Assembly: GCF_049856295.1 (NCBI RefSeq)
Contig: NZ_JBNDMZ010000014.1
Location: 17,475 to 81,474 of the forward strand
DNA: 64,000 bases
Source of the DNA: JB111 sp049856295
Lineage (GTDB): Bacteria; Actinomycetota; Actinomycetes; Actinomycetales; Actinomycetaceae
Direction of reading: 5' to 3'
Made by a program: the position numbers and the translations under genes
Part shown: one piece after another, positions 8,215 through 16,713 of the stretch
Numbering within the stretch: position 1 is the stretch's first letter
How the letters are laid out: each line of letters starts with the position of its first letter
The notes under the pieces: generated by a model
The model's input: the letters and a program-made list of their open reading frames with translations, nothing else
Databases searched by the model: none
What the model was told of the DNA's origin: nothing

Positions 8215-8898
8215 TCACCCCGGCTCCGCGACCTCCTCGAGCGCGTCGATGTCCAGCAGCTCCACGTCTCGCCGCCCCTGCAGGCGAATGATCCCGCGGT
8301 CGGACAGCGCCGCCAGGCGCCGGCTCAGGGTCTCCGGCGTCGTGCCCAGGTAGCCCGCGACGTCCTGCTTGGCCATCGGGAGCCGCACCGCCACCACCGA
8401 GTCGCGCACGCTCACGGGCAGGTCGAGCAGGTAGGCCGCCACGCGAGCGCCGACGTCGCTGGAGGTGACCGCGGCCAGCAGCCGTTCGGTCGAGTGCAGC
8501 CGATCGGACAGCGTGCGCAGGATCCGTTGGGTGATGTCGGGGTAGCGCCCGAGCAGCGCCGAGAGGTCGTCGTGGTCCAGCGCGCACATCTGGCTGTCCT
8601 CGATCGCGACGACGAGGTCCTCGGACCGCTGCCCGGTGAGGAAGGCCCGCTCCCCCACCACCTCACCCGCGCCGGCGGTCCGCAGCACCTGCTCGTGCCC
8701 GTTGGCCGAGGTCTGACTGACCTTGAGCCGCCCGCTGTGCACCACGAGCACCCGGGTCACCGGTTGTCCGGGCAGGTGCACGGTCTCGCCCCTGGCCACC
8801 CGCAGGGGTCGCACGACCTCCGCCACCGTCTCCTGCTCGGCGCGCGTCAGCCCCTGGAAGATCGGGACCCGGACCACGCACAGATCAGGCTCGGACAT
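8215..8898 (-). CDS. Crp/Fnr-family transcriptional regulator
   Basis: A 227-residue protein. A cyclic-nucleotide-binding-type beta roll (about residues 12-130, with GEVVGERAFLTG in the loop that holds the ligand in CRP) is followed by a long helix (SDRLHSTERLLAAV) and a winged helix at about 150-220 with recognition segment KQDVAGYLGTTPETLSRRLAAL. Only one Cys lies near the N-terminus (Cys7), so an Fnr-type 4Fe-4S cluster is unlikely to form. On the minus strand TAGATT lies 6 nt before the ATG, so the mRNA may be leaderless. A TTGAC-N4-GTCAA box 39 nt upstream sits between this gene and copZ, which suggests autoregulation and control of the copper genes. Confidence 0.9.
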   Translation of the reverse strand: MSEPDLCVVRVPIFQGLTRAEQETVAEVVRPLRVARGETVHLPGQPVTRVLVVHSGRLKVSQTSANGHEQVLRTAGAGEVVGERAFLTGQRSEDLVVAIEDSQMCALDHDDLSALLGRYPDITQRILRTLSDRLHSTERLLAAVTSSDVGARVAAYLLDLPVSVRDSVVAVRLPMAKQDVAGYLGTTPETLSRRLAALSDRGIIRLQGRRDVELLDIDALEEVAEPG

Positions 8899-8936
8899 AC
8901 CCGGAATCTACCCGGCGCCCCTCACCTCGCACGGAC

Positions 8937-8950
8937 TTGACCTGCGTCAA
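8937..8950. promoter_or_regulatory. Crp/Fnr-type operator in the regulator-copZ intergenic region
   Basis: TTGAC-CTGC-GTCAA is a perfect 5+5 palindrome of the Crp/Fnr class. Its centre (8943.5) is 41.5 bp before the start site predicted from the copZ -10, the class II activator position, and about 45 bp before the divergent regulator's own start. Confidence 0.7.
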
Positions 8951-8972
8951 GGAGAATCCCGCGCCACCTTCC

Positions 8973-8978
8973 TAGATT
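8973..8978 (+). promoter_or_regulatory. Candidate copZ -10 element
   Basis: TAGATT with the expected start site near 8985, 38 nt upstream of the copZ ATG. There is no good -35, consistent with an activator-dependent promoter served by the box at 8937-8950. Confidence 0.5.
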
Positions 8979-9022
8979 GCGAAGACACCGCAATCCACGA
9001 CGAAAGGACAGGTGAGATCGAC

Positions 9023-9259
9023 ATGACCACCACCGCCGCCACCACCCGCACGATCCTCAGGGCCGAGGGATTCTCGTGCCCCTCGTGCGTGGCCAAGATC
9101 GAGAAGCAGGTCGGCCGGCTCGACGGCGTCGAGAACGTCACCGTGCACTTCGCCTCCGCCCGTATCGAGATTGACCACGACCCGGTCCGGGCCTCGGTCG
9201 ACGACCTCGTCGCTGCCGTGGCCAAGGCGGGCTACAGCGCCGCCCCCTCGGCGTTCTGA
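9023..9259 (+). CDS. copZ: Heavy-metal-associated (HMA) domain copper chaperone
   Basis: A 78-residue single HMA-domain protein. After a short Thr/Ala N-terminus comes FSCPSCVAKIEKQVG with metal-binding Cys19 and Cys22, then the beta-alpha-beta pattern VENVTVHFASARIEID and a C-terminal helix. The CxxC loop reads CPSC rather than the common CxGC. A GGTGAG ribosome-binding site precedes the ATG; the frame is open further upstream but lacks HMA features. The P-type ATPase 120 bp downstream has no N-terminal HMA domain of its own, so this chaperone is probably its metal donor. Confidence 0.85.
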   Translation: MTTTAATTRTILRAEGFSCPSCVAKIEKQVGRLDGVENVTVHFASARIEIDHDPVRASVDDLVAAVAKAGYSAAPSAF

Positions 9260-9282
9260 CCCCCGGCCACTCACTCCACGTC

Positions 9283-9315
9283 AGGAGAGGGAGGGCGCCC
9301 CGCCCTCCCTCTCCT
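9283..9315 (+). terminator. GC-rich hairpin between copZ and the P-type ATPase gene
   Basis: A perfect 14-bp stem (AGGAGAGGGAGGGC and its complement) with a 5-nt loop lies 24 nt after the copZ stop. No T-run follows, so it is either a weak terminator that lowers downstream expression or a stabilising 3' end for a copZ-only mRNA. Confidence 0.55.
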
Positions 9316-9378
9316 CATCGCCCCGGTCCTCCTCCAACCACCCATCACCAGCTTCTCCACCTCGCGACGGGAAAGGTC

Positions 9379-11418
<2,040 letters not shown>

Positions 11419-11499
11419 ACCCGCGGTGGTCCCGCCGTGCGAGGGCAGCGCCACCGGGTCCGCCCGGTCGGCCTGCTCCGCCAGCCCCCCCAATCGAAA

Positions 11500-11558
11500 G
11501 GATGGGTCGTGTCACGAGAGGATGCCCTCAGTCCATCCGCTCATGACACGACCCATCC
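11500..11558. repeat. Dispersed palindromic repeat, family A, copy 4
   Basis: Arms of 19 bp, GGATGGGTCGTGTCACGAG at 11500-11518 and CTCATGACACGACCCATCC at 11540-11558, pair with one mismatch. It occupies the 179-bp gap between two convergent genes (ends at 11418 and 11598). Confidence 0.85.
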
Positions 11559-11597
11559 GCTCGTCGCAGAGGCCTCAGCGCTCACCGGACCCCGCCC

Positions 11598-13082
11598 CTA
11601 CACCACCTCGACGCGCACCTTTCTGGCCTGCACATCCACCTCGGCCACGCGCACAGTCACCTCGGCGCCCAGCTCGAGGCCCTCCCCCTCGACGACGGCG
11701 TGCACCGCCGGCTCGGCCACCTGGACCTCACCGCGCTGCGGCTTCTTCTCGTCGACGTCCACGACCACCCCGCGCAGCTCCTCCCCCTCGCGGCCGCGCA
11801 GCACGAGAGCCTCCATGGCGTCGACGGCGCCGCGCTCGTACGCACTCGCCCTCCGACCGCCGGCACCCATCGCACTGGGTAGTTCGGGCAGCGCCTCCCG
11901 CACCCAGCCCGGCACCTCCGTATCCGCCGCGATCGCCAGGCACGCTTCGAGCCCGTACCGGTCGGCCAACCGGCGCAGCGGCGCGGTGACGTGTGCGTAG
12001 TCGGACGCGATCGCGGCGTGCTGGGTCGACACCACATCCCCGCCCTCGCCGTCGTCCCCGCCCTCACCGGGCGAGACTGGCAGCGCCAGGTACCCCGCCC
12101 CGCGGAACAACGCCGTCGCCTCGTTGAGGAACGCCGCCCCCTCGGGCGTGCTCGCCTTTACCGACCGCACGAGGTCCGGGTACGTCATGCCGTCCGGCCA
12201 CGGCACGCCCAGCGCGTGGGCGGTCCGCCGCAGCTTCGCCACGTCCTTGCCCCTCGCCGGCGGCAACGTCCGCAGCACACCGACGCCCGCCCCGAGCATC
12301 ATCTCCGCGGCCACGATCCCGGTGAGCAGGGAGATCTGCGCGTTGTAGCCCTCGACCTCCAGGACGGTGCGGCTGTCGAGGACGTACCGCCCGCCGTCGC
12401 CGAGCTCGACGACCTGCTCGGGCAGGTCGAGCGAGACCGCCCCGCGGGCGACCTCCTGCGCCTGCCGTGCCCGCCCCACCTCGGCCAGCAGTCGCGGCAG
12501 GTCCGCAGGCACACCCTCAGCCAGCGGAGCGCGCCCGTCGAGGGCGTCCTGCACCTGGTCGTACGTGAGCTGCGCCCGCGAGCGCACGAGGGCCCGCTCC
12601 ACCGCGGAGGACCGCACCTCGCCGGTGGAGTCGATCCGCACGTCCCACACGCAGGCCGGCGCCACCTGGTCGGCCAGCAGGCTCGCGGCCCCCGCGGAGA
12701 GCACCTCCGGATGCAGGGGCACGGACCCGGTGGGTCCGTAGACCGTCATCGCCCGACGTCGAACCTCCTCGTCCAGCGCCCCGCCCGGCCTCACGAACGA
12801 CCCGACGGACGCGATGGCGTAGCGGATGCGGTGCCCGTCGCCGTCGCGCTCGATGAGGACGGCCTGGTCGAGGTCGCGCGCGCCGGGCGGGTCGATCGTC
12901 ACCAGGTCGAGGTCGGTGAGGTCCTTGGCAGGCAGGGCGGCGCCTTCGGCGGCGGCCTCCGCCTCGGCGAGCACCTCGGGGGAGAAAGCGGTGGGGAGCT
13001 CGAGCTCGGCGGCCAGGGCGTCGAGGGCGGCCTTGAGCTCGTCGGGGGCGGCGGTGTTGATGCGCAGGTGGCGTGTGGGCAC
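11598..13082 (-). CDS. RNB-domain exoribonuclease (RNase II/R family)
   Basis: A 494-residue protein. The RNB catalytic core begins with TIDPPGARDLDQA (about residues 68-80), whose three Asp residues bind the magnesium ions used for 3'-5' hydrolysis of RNA. DYAHVTAPLRRLADR (about residue 360) is the conserved substrate-clamp segment. The C-terminal 80 residues (RGVVVDVDEKKPQRGEVQVA onward) look like a degenerate S1-type barrel. It lacks the N-terminal cold-shock domains of full RNase R and is shorter than the 640-800 residues of that family, as usual for the actinobacterial subgroup. The start is GTG; TACTGT 6 nt upstream on the minus strand suggests a leaderless mRNA. Confidence 0.88.
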   Translation of the reverse strand: MPTRHLRINTAAPDELKAALDALAAELELPTAFSPEVLAEAEAAAEGAALPAKDLTDLDLVTIDPPGARDLDQAVLIERDGDGHRIRYAIASVGSFVRPGGALDEEVRRRAMTVYGPTGSVPLHPEVLSAGAASLLADQVAPACVWDVRIDSTGEVRSSAVERALVRSRAQLTYDQVQDALDGRAPLAEGVPADLPRLLAEVGRARQAQEVARGAVSLDLPEQVVELGDGGRYVLDSRTVLEVEGYNAQISLLTGIVAAEMMLGAGVGVLRTLPPARGKDVAKLRRTAHALGVPWPDGMTYPDLVRSVKASTPEGAAFLNEATALFRGAGYLALPVSPGEGGDDGEGGDVVSTQHAAIASDYAHVTAPLRRLADRYGLEACLAIAADTEVPGWVREALPELPSAMGAGGRRASAYERGAVDAMEALVLRGREGEELRGVVVDVDEKKPQRGEVQVAEPAVHAVVEGEGLELGAEVTVRVAEVDVQARKVRVEVV

Positions 13083-13152
13083 GCGTAGACAGTAACGAGA
13101 CCCGGGTCACTGCGGGGTGCGGAGGCCCGGATGCGGTCGCGAACCGTCGCCG

Positions 13153-14235
13153 TCACCCACGCCGACCCCGCCGCGCGACCACCGCCGCGGCCAGCTCCTC
13201 GAGCACGCCCTCCGTCGTCTCCCACGACATGCACGCATCAGTCACCGACTGCCCGTACGTCAGCCCGCTCGGCGCCGGCTCCTGCCGCCCCGCCACGAGG
13301 AAGCTCTCGAGCATCACGCCGGCGATCCCGCGCTCACCCGCCGCGACCGTCCCGGCGATCTCGCGCGCCACCTCGGCCTGCCGCACGTGGTCCTTGCCGC
13401 TGTTGGCGTGGCTCGCGTCGACCACCAGCCCGGACTCCAGCCCCGCCCGACGCACCAGCTCGAGCGCGGCCCCCACCGCGTCCGGCCCGTGGTTGCTACT
13501 CCCCCGCCCGCCGCGCAGGATGACGTGCCCGTCGGGGTTGCCGGCGGTGTCGACGAGCACGGCCCGCCCCTCGTCGTCGACGCCGAAGAACGTCTGCTCG
13601 GCCGCAGCAGCGACGGAGGCGTCGATCGCGACCTGCACGTCGCCGTCGGTCCCGTTCTTGAAGCCGACCGGCATGGACAGCCCGGACGCGAGCTGGCGGT
13701 GGACCTGCGACTCGACGGTGCGCGCGCCGATGGCCCCGTACGTCACGGTGTCGGCGATGTACTGCGGCGAGGTGGTCTCGAGGAACTCGCAGCCGGCGGG
13801 GACCCCGGCGTCGAGGACGTCGAGCAGGACGCGGCGGGCGAGCCGCAGACCGCGCGGGATGTCGTAGCCGCCGTCGAGGCCCGGGTCGTTGATGAGGCCC
13901 TTCCAGCCCACCGTGGTCCGCGGCTTCTCGAAGTACACGCGCATGACGACGTGCAGCTCGCCGTCGTGCCGCTCGGCCGCGACGGCGAGCCGGCGTGCGT
14001 AGTCGAGGGCGGCGTCCGGATCGTGGACGGAGCACGGCCCGACGACGACGAGCAGCCGGTCGTCCCGCCCGTAGAGGATCTCCTGGACCTCGTGGCGGGA
14101 GCGGGCGACGAGCTCCGCGGCGGCGGCCGGGAGCGGCTGCTCGTCGAGGACCTCGCGGGGCGTGGGCAGCGGGGCCATGCGTCGGACGCGCAGGTCGTCG
14201 GTGCGTTCGGCGCGTTCAGTGACGGTTGCGGTCAT
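13153..14235 (-). CDS. aroG: 3-deoxy-7-phosphoheptulonate (DAHP) synthase, class I
   Basis: A 360-residue enzyme that condenses PEP and erythrose 4-phosphate in the first step of the shikimate pathway. Class I motifs are present: VVGPCSVHDPDAALDYA near residue 65 (active-site Gly-Pro-Cys), MRVYFEKPRTTVGWKG near 97, GFKNGTDG near 190, ILRGG and VDASHANSGK (His and Asn metal/substrate region) near 280. The length matches AroF/G/H-type enzymes. The ATG at 14235 has a GAGGAGA ribosome-binding site; the frame stays open upstream but has no homologous residues. An upstream leader peptide with Tyr-Trp-Phe codons and a hairpin suggest control by attenuation in response to aromatic amino acids. Whether the enzyme is also feedback inhibited cannot be told. 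Confidence 0.95.
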   Translation of the reverse strand: MTATVTERAERTDDLRVRRMAPLPTPREVLDEQPLPAAAAELVARSRHEVQEILYGRDDRLLVVVGPCSVHDPDAALDYARRLAVAAERHDGELHVVMRVYFEKPRTTVGWKGLINDPGLDGGYDIPRGLRLARRVLLDVLDAGVPAGCEFLETTSPQYIADTVTYGAIGARTVESQVHRQLASGLSMPVGFKNGTDGDVQVAIDASVAAAAEQTFFGVDDEGRAVLVDTAGNPDGHVILRGGRGSSNHGPDAVGAALELVRRAGLESGLVVDASHANSGKDHVRQAEVAREIAGTVAAGERGIAGVMLESFLVAGRQEPAPSGLTYGQSVTDACMSWETTEGVLEELAAAVVARRGRRG

Positions 14236-14295
14236 GCGGCTCTCCTCGGACAGAGGCGGTCCGCCCCGTCCGGAGCGCCCACCATGAATGGCAAA

Positions 14296-14321
14296 GGGCG
14301 CGGACCTCGCGGTCCACGCCC
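14296..14321 (-). terminator. Hairpin of the putative aroG attenuator
   Basis: Transcribed leftward, GGGCGTGGACC pairs with GGTCCGCGCCC (11 bp including one G-U) around a GCGA loop, followed by a TTT. It lies 22 nt after the leader peptide stop and 60 nt before the aroG ATG. It fits a terminator stem, though the U-run is short. A competing stem may form at GCGCGT...ACGCGC around the leader stop (14340-14361). Confidence 0.6.
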
Positions 14322-14342
14322 TGTCGGCTCCGGTTGCGCGCG

Positions 14343-14405
14343 TCAGCGGATCAACGCGCCGGCCGGGGCCGACACGCCAAACCAATACTGACGACTGATG
14401 CGCAC
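14343..14405 (-). CDS. Leader peptide with tandem Tyr-Trp-Phe codons (aroG attenuator)
   Basis: A 20-residue open frame starting GTG at 14405 and ending TGA at 14343. Codons 7-9 are TAT TGG TTT (Tyr-Trp-Phe, 14387-14379), the three end products of the pathway whose first enzyme is encoded 108 bp downstream. TACGTT lies 6 nt before the GTG on the same strand, consistent with a leaderless leader mRNA. Stalling on any of the three codons could alter folding of the hairpins that follow. The arrangement is read directly from sequence; the regulatory effect is inferred from the known trp/phe leader mechanism. Confidence 0.72.
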   Translation of the reverse strand: MRISRQYWFGVSAPAGALIR

Positions 14406-14411
14406 GAGGGG

Positions 14412-14417
14412 AACGTA
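14412..14417 (-). promoter_or_regulatory. Candidate -10 element for the aroG leader transcript
   Basis: TACGTT on the minus strand, 6 nt before the leader GTG. A weak -35-like TGACTC lies about 18 nt further upstream (14436-14441). Confidence 0.45.
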
Positions 14418-14511
14418 CGCCAGGCGCTCCGGCGCGAGTCACGCTCGTCTCAGGGTTCGGGACGTTGCGGTGGTGTCCCTCGGGGGCCCGGTAGCCGACG
14501 CCGAACCCGCG

Positions 14512-14683
14512 CCGACCCATGCAGTTGGCGCCGACCCTAGAGGTTCGCCGCCGACCCATGCAGTTGGCGCCGACCCTAGAGGTTCGCCGCCGACCCCACC
14601 GACGACGTGGCCTGGCTCGGCGCACAACTACCTGGGTCAGCGGGAACTACCCGGGTCGGCGAAAGGCGGGGCGGGACAGTCAG
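14512..14683. repeat. Inverted intergenic repeat array, family B, locus 1
   Basis: Two direct 39-bp units (14512-14550 and 14551-14589), each starting CCGACCCATGCAGTTGG and ending CCGACCCTAGAGGTTCGCCG, face two inverted half-units (TCGGCGCACAACTACCTGGG and GAACTACCCGGGTCGGCG at about 14613-14663). The whole can fold as a long stem. It lies between the aroG promoter and the IS remnants. Related arrays are at 26059 and 31221. Confidence 0.8.
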
Positions 14684-14798
14684 CGAAGGGGGACGAGGCA
14701 GCAATGCCAACGTCGTAGGGGCCTTGCCGAGCCCGCCGAGCTCTGGGGCCGTGGGACATGCCAGCCTGGCCACTACCAGCGCAGACTCTGGAGGACTA

Positions 14799-14933
14799 GT
14801 GATCCCCGAGCACGACAGCGTCGAGGTGTTCCTCGGCATCGATGTCGGCAAGAGCGAGCATCACGCCGTCGCTCTTGACCGCACCAGCACAAAGCTCCTG
14901 GACAAACCGCTCCCGCAGGACGAGGCGAAGTGA
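14799..14933 (+). pseudogene. IS110-family transposase, N-terminal fragment
   Basis: A 44-residue start of an IS110-type (DEDD) transposase: VFLGIDVGKSEHHAVALDR carries the first catalytic Asp of the RuvC-like domain. A GGAGG ribosome-binding site precedes GTG 14799. The frame stops exactly where TGAACCGC, the terminus of an IS3-family remnant, begins at 14931, so the gene was cut by that insertion and its remaining roughly 350 residues are absent. The 90 bp before the start may include the non-coding end of IS110, where intact elements encode their bridge RNA. Confidence 0.8.
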
Positions 14934-15123
14934 ACCGCGCCGGGTTCAGTGGAGAGTTGTGTGTGGTTCGGCGGCGGGTGCCGTCGAGGGGGTGAGGGCA
15001 GCGTAGTAGTCGTGTTCGTACGCTGAGGGGGCGAGGTGGTCGCACCAGGAGTGCGGGCGGGTCGTGTTGTACCAGTCGACCCATCGAAGGACCTCGAGCT
15101 CGACGTGCTCGAGCCGCTTTCAG
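14931..15123 (-). pseudogene. IS3-family transposase (OrfB), C-terminal fragment with IS end
   Basis: Reading leftward, the residues VLRWVDWYNTTRPHSWCDHL and the AYEHDYYAAL that follows are the conserved end of the rve integrase domain of IS3-family OrfB, ending at TGA 14946-14948. The outer end TGAACCGCGCCGGGTTCA at 14931-14948 resembles IS3-family termini. The 5' part of orfB and all of orfA are missing, cut off at 15123 by the ISL3 element. Confidence 0.85.
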
Positions 15124-15147
15124 GGCTCTTCGGACATTGGGTGGGGA

Positions 15148-16473
15148 TCAGGGTGTGAGTCCGCCTGCGGCGAGGAGCATTCTGAGGCGGTAGTTCTCGA
15201 AGTTGCGGTAGCCGCGGGCGAGGCGGCGGTGGAGCTCGATGATCCCGTTGATGGCCTCGGTGCCGCCGTTCGAGGAACGTCCGGCGGTGAAGTAGGCCAG
15301 GAACGCTCCGCGCCACCTGCGTAGTGTCCGGCCCAGGCGCGCGATCTCAGGCACGGGGCACCGGTAGAAGGTCGCCAGGATCGTCTCTGCGATCTTCTTG
15401 CCTTCGGCCTGGTTCTCGGACCGGTAGGCGGCCCTCAGGTCCTGGGCGCAGCGCCAGGCGAGATAGACACTCTGGTGGGCCTCATCTGCGGTGATCGCGG
15501 TGGTGAGACGGTCGAGCTGGCGGTCGGTGAGGTTCTCCGCGCCGGCGCGGAGCAGCTTCTGGATGCCGTACAGCGGGTCGCCCTTGCGACCGCGGTGACC
15601 CAGGGTCTCTTGCTGGACGCGGCGGCGGGCGTCGTCGACGGCCTGGGTGCCGAGCTTGACGACGTGGAATGCGTCCAGCACGGCGACGGCGTCCTCTAGC
15701 TTGTCATCGATCGCGGCCTTGTAACCGGCGAAAGGGTCCAGGGCGGCGACCTGCACGCCGGAGCGGAAGTGCTCGCCGCGTTCGGTGAGCCAGTTCCTGT
15801 AGGCCGTCCCTGACCGGCCGGGGACGAGGTCGAGCAGCCGGGCACGCACTCGCCAGTTGCCCTTCGCATCGCGGTGACGGGTCAGGTCGACCATCCCGGT
15901 GAGCTCCTTCGGGCCCCGTTTGCGGGTAACGATGTGGTGCCAGACGTGCTCATCGACCCCGAGAGACCGCACGCCGCCGAACCGGTCCTCGTCGTCGGCC
16001 ATCGCTTCCAGGCGGGGCCGGATCGCGCGCCACAACGTCTTCCACGCCGTCCCGAGCCGACGGGCGAGGCCCTGGATCGTGGCGTGCTCGCGACGCAGCT
16101 GACCTATTGCCCACTCGATCGCCCGGCAGGTGATCGATCCGCGCGGAGCGACCAGACCGGGATGCTGCTCGACGACCATCCCGACCGGGCAGTGCGGGTC
16201 GGGGCACCGCCAGGTCCGTTGACGCCACAGGATCTGCACTGGCACCACCGACGGCACGTCGCGCAGGACCCGCCGTCGTCGGCCACGGCTGGGCGCGATG
16301 ACACCGCAGGCCGGGCAGCCCATCAGCTGCCACGGCGTAGAAACAGTGACCCTCACGACCGCGTCCGTCCGCTCGACGGCCTCGACATGCAGCCCGGGGA
16401 TTCCGACCAGCTCGTCACAGCGGTCGCAGGGATCAGTAGAAGGCGCGTCCGGGCACCACGTAGCGTTGGGCAT
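15148..16473 (-). CDS. ISL3-family transposase
   Basis: A 441-residue transposase. The N-terminus has zinc-finger pairs (CDRCDELVG and GCPACG), then CPDPHC, a helix-turn-helix (TIQGLARRLGTAWKTLWRAI), the catalytic core with LGVDEHVWH (first Asp), ALDPFAGYKAAI and VLDAFHVVKLG (second Asp), and near the end GGTEAINGIIELHRRLARGYRNFENYRLRML (catalytic Glu), all standard for ISL3. The frame has no interruption, so it may be active. A 14-bp inverted repeat ends 1 nt before the ATG and would bury the ribosome-binding site. The related element at 62555 has the same device. Confidence 0.93.
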   Translation of the reverse strand: MPNATWCPDAPSTDPCDRCDELVGIPGLHVEAVERTDAVVRVTVSTPWQLMGCPACGVIAPSRGRRRRVLRDVPSVVPVQILWRQRTWRCPDPHCPVGMVVEQHPGLVAPRGSITCRAIEWAIGQLRREHATIQGLARRLGTAWKTLWRAIRPRLEAMADDEDRFGGVRSLGVDEHVWHHIVTRKRGPKELTGMVDLTRHRDAKGNWRVRARLLDLVPGRSGTAYRNWLTERGEHFRSGVQVAALDPFAGYKAAIDDKLEDAVAVLDAFHVVKLGTQAVDDARRRVQQETLGHRGRKGDPLYGIQKLLRAGAENLTDRQLDRLTTAITADEAHQSVYLAWRCAQDLRAAYRSENQAEGKKIAETILATFYRCPVPEIARLGRTLRRWRGAFLAYFTAGRSSNGGTEAINGIIELHRRLARGYRNFENYRLRMLLAAGGLTP

Positions 16474-16474
16474 C

Positions 16475-16532
16475 GTCGAGGTCCTCGAGTAGAGCAGTTG
16501 CTTGGTCGCTACTGATCATCGAGGACCTCGAC
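16475..16532 (-). promoter_or_regulatory. Hairpin covering the ISL3 transposase ribosome-binding site
   Basis: GTCGAGGTCCTCGA (16475-16488) is the exact complement of TCGAGGACCTCGAC (16519-16532), with a 30-nt spacer. On the mRNA the second arm holds the GAGGAC ribosome-binding site and ends 1 nt before the ATG, so read-through transcripts would be poorly translated. Confidence 0.7.
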
Positions 16533-16713
16533 CCCTACCCCCGGATGCTCACCCCCGCGCGTCACCCTCCCCACCCAATGTCCGAAGAGCCGCTAAAAGG
16601 ACCCGGAGCATCAAACGCGCACAGCCATCGAGGAATGCCGTAAACGCCGATGGTCAGTCGCCTAACCAGGGTACCTTGACCTCCGCGGAACGAGGCGCTT
16701 AAGAAGAGGCGCC

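Larger units (their letters stand above)
15124..16591 (-). mobile_element. ISL3-family insertion sequence, complete (1468 bp)
   Basis: Bounded by a perfect 23-bp inverted repeat beginning GGCTCTTCGGACATTGG (15124-15146 and 16569-16591) and carrying one intact transposase gene. The flanking 8-mers GCTTTCAG and GCTAAAAG agree at only 5 of 8 positions, so there is no clean target duplication. Either it has decayed or the flanks were joined by recombination between two insertions. Confidence 0.9.
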
